Source: Protea cynaroides
Lineage: Eukaryota > Streptophyta > Magnoliopsida > Proteales > Proteaceae
NCBI GenBank assembly: GCA_028583415.1
Contig: CM053267.1
Span: 27,514,902 to 27,578,901, forward strand
Direction: 5' to 3'
DNA: 64,000 nucleotides
Shown here one piece after another: positions 54,265 to 64,000 of the stretch (its first letter is position 1; each line of letters opens with the position of its first letter). A model generated the notes under the pieces. The model saw nothing but the letters and a program-made list of their open reading frames with translations. It was not told the origin of the DNA and did no database searches. A program made the translations under genes and the position numbers.

Positions 54265-55488
54265 TGATTAAAAGTGTGACAATGACTCAATGACACCCAA
54301 GTCACTTTTGTGAAAAACTCTTTTTACCCTTCGTTTAAAAAAACTTTGGAGACTAATTCAAAGGAAATTAAAAGAAAATGAGTTTTTAAACACTTCCATA
54401 AAGATGTCATTCAGATAGCACCATATATATACTTTATAATTAAATTCTTATTGATGTCACATATAGTATTAAATAATTTGTAACCTTATTTTTTGCCGTC
54501 TTAGTATGACACTTCCTTTTTTAGTAAGAGTAAATTCCTCTCATTATATATTATGTATTCATAAGACTTTCGTGAGACAATGATGTAATGGTAGATTATT
54601 TTCAAACAAATTATGAAAAACACATTTTACCTTTAACTCAAAAAAAAAATTTCTAAAAATAAGAAATGGATAATTAAAGAATGTGACATGTCAATGCATC
54701 CCACCAAACCAATGGACAAACGATTGGCAGGTTGAGCGATAGAAGATGATCTTTTTCCCAAATTTATATAAGTGTATTTAGAACATGTAACCTTAATTTT
54801 GTTGTTCTTTGTTTTATTCCCAAGATTTTTTTTAAATCATGGGTACGAGAGGTTTTTTACAAAATTATTTGTAAAATGATTTACCATTTTTAAGTCATTA
54901 TCAAGATTATTATTCCTTCCCCCCCTCCCCCCCCCCCAAAAAAAAAAAAAGAAAAGAAAAGATTACAAATTATTTGACACCAAGAAAATCCTTTTATATA
55001 TTATAATTTTTACCCTCATTAGTGTAATCAACTTTGGTTTAATTACTATCTTAGTGTAATCAATCATAGTTTACCACAACCAAACCCTAAAAAGTAATAT
55101 GGAGAATGTTTTGTTTCACCCTGGGTGAAGGGGTTGAATGAAAATGAGGAAACAATGGAGGCTGTTCACCTGTACGTATGAGTATTTTTTTGGGATCTGA
55201 TCATCATACATAAGGTGTGTGGCCCGCCTTTGGACTGTGGGACCCATTGAATATGGACGATAGTTGAGTCCCAATAAAGATACATGTACATGTAGAACTT
55301 AAACAACATCATAAATGAATGGTCCTCGATCTCCTATATACTGATTGCTGATAATACCCCCACTTTTCTTGACTCTAACATAACCCCCATAATACCCCTA
55401 CCGAAGTCCAAGGTGAAAATATTTGTCTTCATCGTGGGTGACACAGAAGAAAAATAATATAGTCATCCTCCGAAGAAAAGAGTCTACC
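54265..55488. other. Non-coding DNA
   Basis: AT-rich, with a C-rich then A-rich run at about 54919-54960. No gene is seen. The last five bases, CTACC, are the left flank of the next LTR; the right-hand partner is not in view. Confidence 0.4.
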
Positions 55489-57742
55489 TGTCACACCCCA
55501 ATTCTGAACCAACCAGAATGGTGTTAGTGAACCATCATTGAACCAACGGTTCACACCAGGATCTCGAATAGACCGTGTCCACTCATACAAACCATTGCAC
55601 ATAACCACAATCAGAATATAAATAGTACAACGGAAGTCTTTAAATAAATGAACTGAGAATCTATTGATAAATTTAAATAAAATACCCAATTATTCAAAAT
55701 CCAAACATAAAATATAATATCCTTACATCCACTTAATCCAACTGAAAATAACTGAAAATAAATAATAGTCAAATCAAGGTACACGCAGAAAGGGCACTCG
55801 CATGAAGCGTCATGCTCGTCCTCTCCTGCCTGTACATCCAAAGCAGCAGCACCACCACCATACGCCGGAGCGTTCATATAATCATCCACTGTGTAACCTG
55901 CATCAACATCTAAAACACGTATATATACAAAGGGTGAGCTCACAACTTAGCTCAGTAAGACAATCAGACAGTTTCACAATATTATCCATGAGTAACAATC
56001 ATTTTATGCTGTGGTCAAGTTTAAGTTTGCAATGTGCTATAGAAAGATTTGGTGGCTCCCGCACCTTTATACACGAGTGTGTGGCACCGCATGGATTACA
56101 CCACCACTGGCCCACATGCACCCATTATGGAATAGAGATAGAGCTAAGATATCCCCGTACCTCCCCTGATGCTCTACCCATACCAATACCTAAGCCCCTA
56201 CTGGCCAGGGCTTGCAAACTGGGCTCGCAACTAACCAATCCTATATGTCATCAATGTATGCTCTATCCTAGCACAGCCGTCTATGACATAGAGATAGAGC
56301 TAAGGCATCCCCGTACCTCCCCTGATACCCTATCCGTAACTAACACACTAGGATAGAACAATAAGCAGGTAGACCCTATCCCAACATAACTCCCTACGGC
56401 AAAGAGATAGAGCTAAAGCATCGTGGACAAGCCAACGTCGGCATCGGAGACCACAGTGCCACATAACCATGGCGATGCCAACATCAACATCGGAGACCAC
56501 CGTACAACGACCTTCCCCTTATGCCCTACCCGTACCAAGCATGTTAAAATAGAATACTACAAAAAGTGCCAGTGTGAGGAATGATCCCAGACCCCATGCC
56601 CCACTCCACACACCAACGAAAACAATCACATGCCTAACAATCACATCCTATCAATGCATGAACAATAATAATAACTGAAAGTAAAAGATGGCATGTGAAT
56701 ATACACAAACATCACATCATATATATTCAGGTTGTTACAACGATTTACTATCCATTAATTATTACGGTTTAGGTCAGATTCCCTTACCTGACGCTCGTTT
56801 GATAGCTTGCTCCACGTCGCAAGATCTAAACAGAAAGTCACAAAGTCCTACAATATTATTGGGGTTCAATTAGAATAATTTCTTAGGGTTTACGTTGGTC
56901 GAAAAACCAACAAAGTCCAAAACCAGCCTTTTAGAGCTGACCGGTCGCAACATACCGGTTGCAGCTCTGTGAGAAAACTAGCAACCGGTATAGTCGACCG
57001 GTATGTCTCCAGAAGACCATACTTTAGGCTTTTTCGACTGCCATCGATTATTCTCTATTGATTCCAGGGTAACTCCTATCCATTCTAAGTCTGAGCCTTG
57101 AGTTAGAGTTATCTCCAACTCATTCAAGTCGAGTTTTGATGATAATCATCCTAGAACTCGAATCTAGGGTTTGACGGAAAATTAGGGTTTAATGTCCAAT
57201 TAGGGTTTTAGATCAATACCTACTTTGCATGGTATTAATCCACCCATACAACTATCCTAGAGTCATAGAGTAAGAAGAATGATTAAAACACTTACCGTCG
57301 ACTGGCATAAAGTGAGCGTCGTCGAACGACAATGGCGGCACCTCCTTCTTCTTCCTAGCTCCTCCTCCTTTCCAACCTCTTTCTCCTCTCTAGGATTTGT
57401 GAGAGATAATGGAAAGGATTTGAGGAGGTTTAAGGGTGTTTATATAGGCTAGGATTAGGGTTTAGTAACCTTATTAGGATTAGGAAGGTTCAGGCATTAG
57501 GGTTTAGGAATGTGGGACCCACAGAGATCCAATTCCGGATCTTCATAGTCAGCCGTGCAGAGCTGATCAGTCGACCGGTACCATCGATGGGTCAACATAA
57601 AATCATGATTATTTGACCATCTTTGGTCTGATTTCGTACCTGTTTGTCATCCGCTCGTCCCGTCTGGCCCGGTGATGATCGAAAGACCTGTTACGACATG
57701 AAACCAAGGTTTAGACCGGCTTTATGGAGTGCGGGTCTTACA
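55489..57742 (-). repeat. 3' LTR of the minus-strand gypsy element
   Basis: TGTCACACCCCAATTC at the left and GGGTCTTACA at the right are the complements of the family's LTR ends. It contains three ATAGAGATAGAGCTA modules (near 56132, 56288, 56400), ACCGGT/GGTCGACC clusters (56935-57010 and about 57570) and the short CxCxxC frame. Confidence 0.93.
55776..55910 (-). CDS. Conserved short reading frame in LTR, copy 5 (CxCxxC motif)
   Basis: DVDAGYTVDDYMNAPAYGGG... to DASCECPFCVYL; the core has one extra codon relative to copy 1. Here the usual stop after VYL is lost by a small change and the frame stays open to 55611, through sequence that is not conserved. It is the closest copy to a consensus of the five. 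Confidence 0.35.
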
Positions 57743-57820
57743 ACTCCCCCACCCTTAAAAGAAATTTCATCCCCAAAATTTGCATGTAATCTCACAACTC
57801 CCCCACCCTTAAAAGAAATT
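57743..57820 (-). promoter_or_regulatory. Doubled polypurine tract before the 3' LTR
   Basis: The complement of ACTCCCCCACCCTTAAAAG occurs at 57743 and again at 57798, with AAATTTC adjoining each, as in the plus-strand element. Confidence 0.8.
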
Positions 57821-57826
57821 TCGACC

Positions 57827-59127
57827 TCAAAATTTGAACGTACCTTGATCGTCGAAAAGGTTAGGGCACTCCTTCCTCATCGCGCTCTCCTCTTCCCAAG
57901 TAATCTCTTCGACATCTTGGCTTCTCCAATGCACTTTCACATAATGGATATCCTTGGTTCGAAGTTGTTGTACCTTTTGGCTTGAGAGCATCACAGGTAC
58001 CACTTCAAATGTTAAGTCTTCAGTCAAGTCTGGGGGGTCTGCTATCAAGATGTGCGATGGATCCCTGACATACTTCTTCAGTAATGATACATGGAACACG
58101 TTATGAACGCTTGTCATAGATGGTGGTAGAGCCAATTGATATGCTATATTACCACGTCTGGTCAATATCTCGTATGGTCCCACATACCTAGGGCATAGCT
58201 TTCCCTTCTTACCAAATCGTTTCAGACCTTGCATATCTTTAAGAATACTTTGTCACCCACTGCAAACTCCAGAACTCGATGTCGATTATCCGCATAGTGC
58301 TTCTGTCGAACTTGAGCTGTCTTTACTCTCTCCTTGATTTGATCAATCACTCGACAAGTTTCTTCAACAAACTTTGGTCCTATAATTCTTCTTTCTCCCA
58401 CCTCATTCCATAGCAGAGGTGTGCGACACTTCTTCCCAGAGAGTGCTTCGTAAGGAGCCATCTGGATTGTAGCCTGATAGCTGTTGTTATAAGCAAACTC
58501 GATAAGCGATAGCTTCTCGTCCCAAGCTCCATTGAAATATAATGCACAAGCTCGGAGCATACCTTCTAAAATTTGAATGGTCCTTTCTGACTGCCCATCT
58601 ATCTGAGGTGGAAAGCTATACTGAACTTCAACTTTGTTCCCATAGCTTTCTGTAATCCTTCCCAGAACTTTGATGTAAAACGGGGATCTCTATCAAATAC
58701 TATACTCTCTGGGATGCCATGAAGTTTGACTATATTATCTACATATAGCTTGGCCAGCTTCTCCATGGTATACTGAGGTCTGACCGCAATGAATCGAGCT
58801 GTCTTGGTAAGTCGATCGACTATTACCCAAACCACATCCACTGACCTTGGTGTCAAAGGTAGGCCAGTGACGAAATACATAGTGATACAATCCCACTTCC
58901 ATGCAGGTTCCGGTAATGGCTGTAGTAAACCTGCGGGTCTCTGCCTTTCTGCTTTAACTTGTTGACAATTCAGACATTGGAACACGAAACGAGCTATATC
59001 GGCTTTCATACCCCTCTACCAATACAGTCTTCTTAAATCATGGTACATTTTGGTACTTCTTGGATGTACCGAATATGGAGTGTAATGAGCTTCAGTCATA
59101 ACTCGATCTCTGATATTGCAGTCTTCA
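57827..59127 (-). pseudogene. Gypsy integrase with chromodomain-like C-terminus
   Basis: The zinc region includes CLNCQQVK (both Cys kept). The first catalytic Asp of the core is Tyr (CITMYFVTGLP, codon at 58875-58877), while FDRDPRFTSKFW and the Glu-containing GQSERTIQ remain, the latter after a frame break near 58600. The C-terminus has GPYEILTRRGNIAYQLALPP, VFHVSLLKKYVRDPSH and YVKVHWRSQDVEEITWEEES, the chromodomain-like tail. It is related at the protein level to the 34-35.6 kb integrase. Confidence 0.88.
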
Positions 59128-59129
59128 CT

Positions 59130-61316
59130 CTAAGGCATACATAACCGTCCACGATACCTGAGTACCTTGTCTGAATCCAAGGTAAAGTCAGGATTGCTCG
59201 TACCCTTCTCTAGGTCTTCTTGCACTTTCTTGAGATGTGGATCCTGTAGGATTGCTACCTTCACTTCATCAACTAGATCCGGTGAGATCTTCAAAGCTGC
59301 GAACATCATGGTGAACTTATGAATTAAACCTTGCTCGACTGGATCTTCTGCGGTCTCTATTATATACTCCTCATCGCCTTCAATTGAACTTGAGGCTGCG
59401 GCACATAATGCGGCATTTGTACTTGGTCCGGCCTCAAGTTTCGATGCCCACTTTCTGCTTAAGGCGTCAGCCACAACATTTGCTTTGCCCGGATGGTACT
59501 GGATGTCACAGTCATAATCTTTTAACAATTCCAGCCATCTCCTCTGTCTCATATTCAGATCCTTCTGAGTGAAAAGATAAGATAAGCTCTTGTGATCTGA
59601 CTTAATCTGAAACTTTTCACCGTACAAGTAGTGTCTCCAAATCTTGATTGCATGTATAACCTCTGCTAGCTCCAAATCATGTGTAGGATAGTTCTTCTCA
59701 TGCTCTTTTAACTGTCTTAATGCGTAAGCAATCACCTGTTCTCCTTGCATCAATAAACACCCGATACCCAACCCTGAAGCATCCGTATATAAGGTAAACG
59801 GTACGCTTAGTTCTGGGATGGTCAAGATAGGTGCAGAGACTAGTCTTGACTTCAAAGTCTGAAAGCACTTCTCATACTCATCTGTCCATATGAATTTCTC
59901 TCCCTTCTTGGTCAATCTGGTGAGTGGAACAGCAATCCTGGAGTAATCTTCCACGAATCTTCTATAATAACCAGCCAACCCAAGGAAACTACGAATCTCC
60001 GCAACAGATTTTGGTGCTTCCCATCCTACTATAGCAGCTATCTTACTTAGATCAACCTTGATACCGTCTTCGGATACTACATGGCCCAAGAAAGCCACTT
60101 TCTTCAGCCAAAACTCGCATTTCTTGAACTTGGCATAAAGCTTCTCCCATCTCAGCCGTTGTAGGGTTGCTCTCAAATGTGTTGCATGAGTCTCTCTGTC
60201 CTTTGAGTAGACCAATATGTCATTGATGAATATGATGACTGAAGTGTCCAACATATCATGAAACACTCGGTTCATCAGTTCCATGAACGACGCGGGTGCA
60301 TTAGTCAACCCGAACGACATAACTAGAAACTCATAATGCCCATACCTTGTCCTGAAAGCAGTCTTCGGAATATCTCCGGCCTTGATCTTCAGTTGGTGAT
60401 ACCCTGATCGGAGATCAATCTTTGAGAAAACCTTTGCACCCTGTAACTGATCGAACAGATCATCGATCCTAGGCAAAGGATATCGATTCTTGATAGTCAA
60501 CTTGTTCAGTTCACGGTAGTCAATGCATAGCCTTATGCTTTCGTCCTTCTTCTTGACAAATAATACAGGTGCTCCCCAAGGTGATATGCTAGGTCGTATG
60601 AAACCCTTATCTAACAATTCTTGTAACTGGGTCTTCAACTCCTTTAACTCGGTAGGGGCCATCCTGTATGGTTCTTTAGACATCGGTGCCGAACCTGGCA
60701 TAAGGTCTATCACAAACTCTATAGCCCTGTCCGATGGTAGACCTAGAAGATCCTCTGGAAATACATCTGGGAACTCTCGTACCACATCTATATCCTCCAT
60801 CTTTTGTGACTCCGCAGTGATGTTGACTACAGATACTAGATACCCCACTCCCCCCTTCTCTAAGCATCTCTTAGCTTTTAGGGCGGAGAGGATCAGCTTC
60901 CGCTTCCTAGGTAACTTGGTCCCAATGAAGCTATACTCTTTTCCCTTTTTGTCTGTAAGCACAAGCTTCCTTTCACCACATAATAGGATAGCTGAATGAT
61001 GGCCTAGCCAATCCATTCCTAAGATGACATCAAAGTCTGCCATCTCGAGTAGTACCATACTTGCTTCTAAGTCTTGGCCCTCAATACCGACTGTACACGG
61101 CCCATAATATTCAGTCAAAGCCACTTCGACTCCTAGCGGAGAGCGAACAATCAAGCTTGGGTTCAAGTGCTTGATTGGTAACTCCATTCGCTTTCCAAAG
61201 GAAATAGAAACAAAGGAGTGTGTGGCCCCAGAGTCAAAGAGTACTCTGGCAGGTATACCAGCTACATTTACATTTCCTGATATTTTATTGTCCCTTAGTT
61301 CTAGATGCTCACACAC
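59130..61316 (-). CDS. Gypsy protease, reverse transcriptase and RNase H (728-codon open segment)
   Basis: This is the longest open frame in the window. Protease: RVLFDSGATHSFVS, then DFDVILGMDWLGHHSA. RT: LCIDYRELNKLTIKNRYPLP, KIDLRSGYHQLKIKAGDIPK, FGLTNAPASFMELMN and the active site FINDILVYSKD, where the first Asp of the FIDD box is Asn (codon at 60222-60224), expected to abolish polymerisation. RNase H: TLYTDASGLGIGCLLMQGEQ, HDLELAEVIHAI, SDHKSLSYLF, then the tether QYHPGKANVVADALSRKW. It ends at a TAG after GRLCMP, just before the integrase zinc region. It is the family's most informative pol copy here. Confidence 0.92.
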   Translation of the reverse strand: MCEHLELRDNKISGNVNVAGIPARVLFDSGATHSFVSISFGKRMELPIKHLNPSLIVRSPLGVEVALTEYYGPCTVGIEGQDLEASMVLLEMADFDVILGMDWLGHHSAILLCGERKLVLTDKKGKEYSFIGTKLPRKRKLILSALKAKRCLEKGGVGYLVSVVNITAESQKMEDIDVVREFPDVFPEDLLGLPSDRAIEFVIDLMPGSAPMSKEPYRMAPTELKELKTQLQELLDKGFIRPSISPWGAPVLFVKKKDESIRLCIDYRELNKLTIKNRYPLPRIDDLFDQLQGAKVFSKIDLRSGYHQLKIKAGDIPKTAFRTRYGHYEFLVMSFGLTNAPASFMELMNRVFHDMLDTSVIIFINDILVYSKDRETHATHLRATLQRLRWEKLYAKFKKCEFWLKKVAFLGHVVSEDGIKVDLSKIAAIVGWEAPKSVAEIRSFLGLAGYYRRFVEDYSRIAVPLTRLTKKGEKFIWTDEYEKCFQTLKSRLVSAPILTIPELSVPFTLYTDASGLGIGCLLMQGEQVIAYALRQLKEHEKNYPTHDLELAEVIHAIKIWRHYLYGEKFQIKSDHKSLSYLFTQKDLNMRQRRWLELLKDYDCDIQYHPGKANVVADALSRKWASKLEAGPSTNAALCAAASSSIEGDEEYIIETAEDPVEQGLIHKFTMMFAALKISPDLVDEVKVAILQDPHLKKVQEDLEKGTSNPDFTLDSDKVLRYRGRLCMP

Positions 61317-62640
61317 ACAATGAAATAGTAAGCCAAATAGTAAGGGATAGAGTCATACCAGTGACCACATCAGGTGATGCGACTGCCTCTTCGGTGGTGA
61401 CCGCAAATACTTTTCCTTGCTGGGGAGGTTGTTTCCTAGGTAGAGTGCAGGTCCTTGCAATATGACTCACTTGCTGAGAGTTGAAACATTTAATGTTTGG
61501 GTTGCGTCCAGCGAACTGTGGCATAGGTGGTGCCGTATTGTTCCTTGCAGGCACTGTAGCGGTCTGAGCCCTGTATGGGTGGAAAGGTCTATTGTTACCG
61601 CTACCCGAACTCTCAATAGCGGATCTTTTCACTCCCCTGTTCTAGGCAAAGAAGCTGTCCCTCTGACTGGATTCTATCACTCTCGCAACCTGTACAGCCT
61701 CATTATAAATCTTCTTGTCCAGACCCAATATATGCTCTCTGATGCCTCCACGCAGTCCCATGGTGAACCTACGTGCCTTGGTCTCTTCCTCATGCATACT
61801 TGTCGGTGCGAAGAAAAATAACTCCTCGTACCTCTGCTGGTAAGCATCCACAGTCGACTGAGATTGCTGTAGATTAAGGAACTCCTTCTCCATCTGATCT
61901 CTGAAACTCTTCGAAAAATATTTAACGAAGAAGGCAACCTTGAACACCTCCCAATCCACCTGTGTATGCTTCGTCTCTAGATATGCCCGTGTAGAATTCC
62001 ACCAAGCATTCTCATCTTCCTTCAGCATATGAGTGGCAAACAGGACCTTCTCATCCTCTGTACAAGTCATCAGTCGGAAGTTCTTCTCCATTTCTGTAAC
62101 CCACTGTACTGGCCACAATGGTTTCCTTGTCTTACCTGTGAATGAAGAAGGCTTCAACTTTAGGAATCTGTCCACCGCCCAACTCAGATTGTGCTATCCC
62201 TGTGTATTCATTCCGTACCATGGTGGTGGATACGGATAGGCTCCCTAATAAGCAGAAGACGACGGAAACTGGTGCAGTGGTGGTACATTCTGTGCTTGAC
62301 CCATCGGCCCTGGACTGCCATGCATCGGTTGTGTAGTATTATTCCTTCCAAACTCAGGCGTACCTTTAGTGGGAAACTGACCCGGTGGCCTGAACATCTT
62401 CAACATCTCGCTCAGGAATATTTTCTGCTGAGCTTGCATTTGATAGACCAGATTAGTAACAATTGTCTCAGAATCCCTGTGAGGAGGGCCAGGCAAATTT
62501 GTTGGTACCCTTGGAACCTGTTCTTCCTCAACTATCGGACATGGTTCTCTAACATAGCCTGGTTCTACTTGTTCTTCTTCACCGTGGCGCACCCTAGCTT
62601 GGTGACGTTTTCGACCCCTACGACCATTTTCGCCTACCAT
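61309..62640 (-). pseudogene. Gypsy gag, in three overlapping or adjacent open pieces
   Basis: The N-terminal piece (62245-62640) is basic then Pro/Gln-rich. The core (61642-62175) shows the retrotransposon-gag signature: DRFLKLKPSSFTGKTRKP, WVTEMEKNFRLM, WWNSTRAYLE and FRDQMEKEFLNLQQSQSTVD. The C-terminal piece (61309-61632) carries a zinc knuckle CFNSQQVSHIARTC in which the second Cys is Ser and the usual Gly is Ser. It then overlaps the start of the protease frame by eight bases. Stops at the piece boundaries mean it is broken, though only a few changes separate the pieces. Confidence 0.82.
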
Positions 62641-62690
62641 CTCAGACTATTCTGTTTGGATCTGAGAAGAAGACATAACACATGAGAACA

Positions 62691-63546
62691 ATAATAATGG
62701 TGTTAGTCTTGAACAATATAAGGTGAAACAGTCGAAAAGTAGAAATTTAATTTACAAAAATTTTAAAATTTTTCACAAATTTTTCTGGTTGTTCTAAAGC
62801 TGACCGGTCCCAACATACCGGTCGTCACTCTGTAGAAAGTTGTGCCACCGGTCTAGTCGACCGGTCAGAATTTCATTCTGATCGAGACATAGCGGTTGCA
62901 GCCCCTGAGGGGTACCGGTCGACAGGTATGTCGACCGGTATGCCCAGAAAGGGTTAAAATCGCGAAAAAGTGAGATTTTTCTCACTTTTTCCTTCTTCTT
63001 TCTCTCCGGTGGCGATTTCTCTCTGGATCCTGAGTTGCTACAGTCTGGCCGGTGACCTTAGAAGCCATTTTCTTCCGTTCCAGACTTAGAACATCGTTTC
63101 CAGCTAGGTCTCTTCCCTCTCTATCAAGTTTTTACAAAATTTCCATATCGTCTTTAGTTAGAATTTTAGGTTTTTCTTTGGTTGGGAGATTCTAACTGTA
63201 GGAACTCTTTTCCTTCGATTTAGAAAGGGTTTAGGGACCCCTAAGAGAAAAAGCCCTCAACTAATTTGAGGTTCTACCGAACGGTTTTTGGAAAAATCGA
63301 ATTTTTCTAGTTTTGACCTAGATTTTGCAAATTTTTTGAATTTTCTTGAATTTTTCTTAATTTCTCAAATCTCTTGTTGAAATTGCATGGAATTGGTTTG
63401 CTTGAAGTGTGCGGGGGTTACGTAAGTCATCCTCCCCAAGTTTTGGGTGAGTTCGAGGCTTTTTCCCAAATTACTGTCATTATGCTACCGAAATTTTGAT
63501 AATTTCTAACATTTTCTTCTTTGTTTTCACTTGTTTTGCAGTTCAA
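62691..63546. other. Junction region and leader of the right-edge element
   Basis: Bases 62796-62955 hold ACCGGT and GGTCGACC words and resemble the 56935-57015 part of the gypsy LTR, in two successive units. From about 62960 the sequence changes to a pyrimidine-rich, T-rich stretch ending TTGTTTTGCAG, a good 3' splice-site-like sequence just before the ATG at 63547. No protein is encoded here. Confidence 0.45.
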
Positions 63547-64000
63547 ATGGCTCCACGACGTGGTCTTGGCAAGCATTCCTATGGCTTGGGCATGCGCGCT
63601 CCTCATCCACCAGTTCCACAGCTCGATGAGTAGTGGTTCCGTTCGGAGGCGGCACAAGCCCGTTTCCCTTGGTTCGACAACAAGAACATTGAATCCGGAC
63701 GGCGGGTTAACTTGGAACAGTTGCACAGGTTCGATGTGCTAGCGGCTTTCAACAGGCTTGGGTGGGTGCCTGTCATTACTTACACTGAGACCACTCGTCC
63801 CAACCTGGTTAAGCATTTCTGCGCCAACCTAGAGCTTCATGGGGAAGTCAATGATCCCAATCAGGGTAGGGACTTGCGCATCTCCAGCTTCGTCAAGGGC
63901 GTTCATATCTCCTTCGACACTCATTAGTTGGCCGACCTGCTAGGGGTACCCAATGATGGAGACTTAGTATACTGCCCTCCCAAGGTGAAGGGCTATCTGA
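63547..64000 (+). pseudogene. Plant transposon-protein domain reading frame, start, with two TAG codons
   Basis: From MAPRRGLGKHSYGLGMRAPH the frame runs to the window edge, interrupted only by TAG at 63631-63633 and at 63925-63927. Between and after them it reads FPWFDNKNIESGRRVNLEQL, FDVLAAFNRLGWVPVITYTE, NLVKHFCANLELHG and LADLLGVPNDGD. This pattern is typical of the putative plant transposon protein domain found with plant LTR elements. The base composition is higher in G+C than its surroundings. The family assignment is from recall of the pattern. Confidence 0.6.

Larger units (their letters stand above)
55489..62690 (-). mobile_element. Ty3/gypsy chromovirus-like (Tekay/Del-type) retrotransposon, 5' LTR missing
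   Basis: The 3' LTR is on the left, followed rightwards by the doubled purine tract, chromodomain-like tail, integrase, RNase H/RT/protease and gag. The plus-strand element at 29-38 kb is related throughout LTR and pol. No primer site or second LTR is found before 64000; the right boundary is approximate. Lesions include an RT active-site change, an integrase active-site change, a TAG before the integrase zinc region and a gag-pol frame break. Confidence 0.9.

Noticed and set aside
60523..60999. 158-codon plus-strand frame and other plus-strand frames across 57600-62700
   Set aside because: Shadows of the well supported minus-strand gypsy gag-pol frames.
1..64000. CRISPR arrays, bacterial operons, phage or plasmid features, riboswitches, rRNA
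   Set aside because: None seen; the window has plant nuclear features throughout and the direct repeats are LTRs, MITE arms or microsatellites.

Overview
This is a transposon-dense stretch of a flowering-plant nuclear genome. The evidence is a HAESA-type leucine-rich-repeat receptor gene, plant-type Ty1/copia and Ty3/gypsy LTR retrotransposons primed by initiator-Met tRNA, Mutator-like MITEs with 9-bp target duplications, a LINE fragment and a degenerate plant tRNA-Asp. The species cannot be named from the sequence. The only host-type protein gene is at the left edge; almost everything else is mobile DNA, most of it broken.

Layout. 21-1970: HAESA/HSL1-like receptor that stops just after its membrane segment (no kinase). 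2-8.6 kb: non-coding DNA with microsatellites, a foldback MITE (4492-4735) and the first copies of two dispersed duplications (3505-4225 and 5231-6715). 8639-18296: a complete minus-strand Sirevirus-like copia element (LTRs about 2.05 kb, perfect CTCTA target duplication). 18853-19690: a rearranged second copy of the 3.5-4.2 kb repeat. 19778-20655: a Mutator-type element carrying a smaller foldback element nested inside it. 21.4-23.6 kb: a minus-strand copia pol fragment abutting a LINE 3' end. 23616-29120: a decayed plus-strand Tork/TNT1-like copia element.

29327-37858: a plus-strand Ty3/gypsy chromovirus-like element (LTRs 2.2 kb, perfect TATCC duplication) lacking gag. 38-41 kb: Mutator-like remnants, a tRNA-Asp relic and the second copy of the 5.2-6.7 kb duplication, which is joined to a gypsy LTR tail. 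42460-44812: a diverged solo LTR of the same gypsy superfamily. 45.4-48.1 kb: a minus-strand copia gag/protease remnant whose LTR contains a 637-bp MITE; a sister MITE lies at 53631-54255. 50369-52446: a solo LTR related to the Sirevirus. 55489-about 62690: a minus-strand gypsy element related to the 29-38 kb one, with gag, protease, RT, RNase H, integrase and chromodomain-like tail but no 5' LTR in view. 63547-64000: start of a plant transposon-protein reading frame with two in-frame TAG codons.

Main points for a second look: (1) all five gypsy-type LTR copies hold a short reading frame, about 36-37 codons in its shared core, ending in a CxCxxC motif, and length differences between copies are whole codons; (2) a patch inside the Sirevirus where CAG/CTG sites have become CGG/CCG or lost a base, which looks like a methylation-linked sequencing artefact or an unusual mutation process; (3) a doubled polypurine tract shared by both gypsy elements; (4) nested and foldback Mutator-type MITEs with intact 9-bp target duplications.
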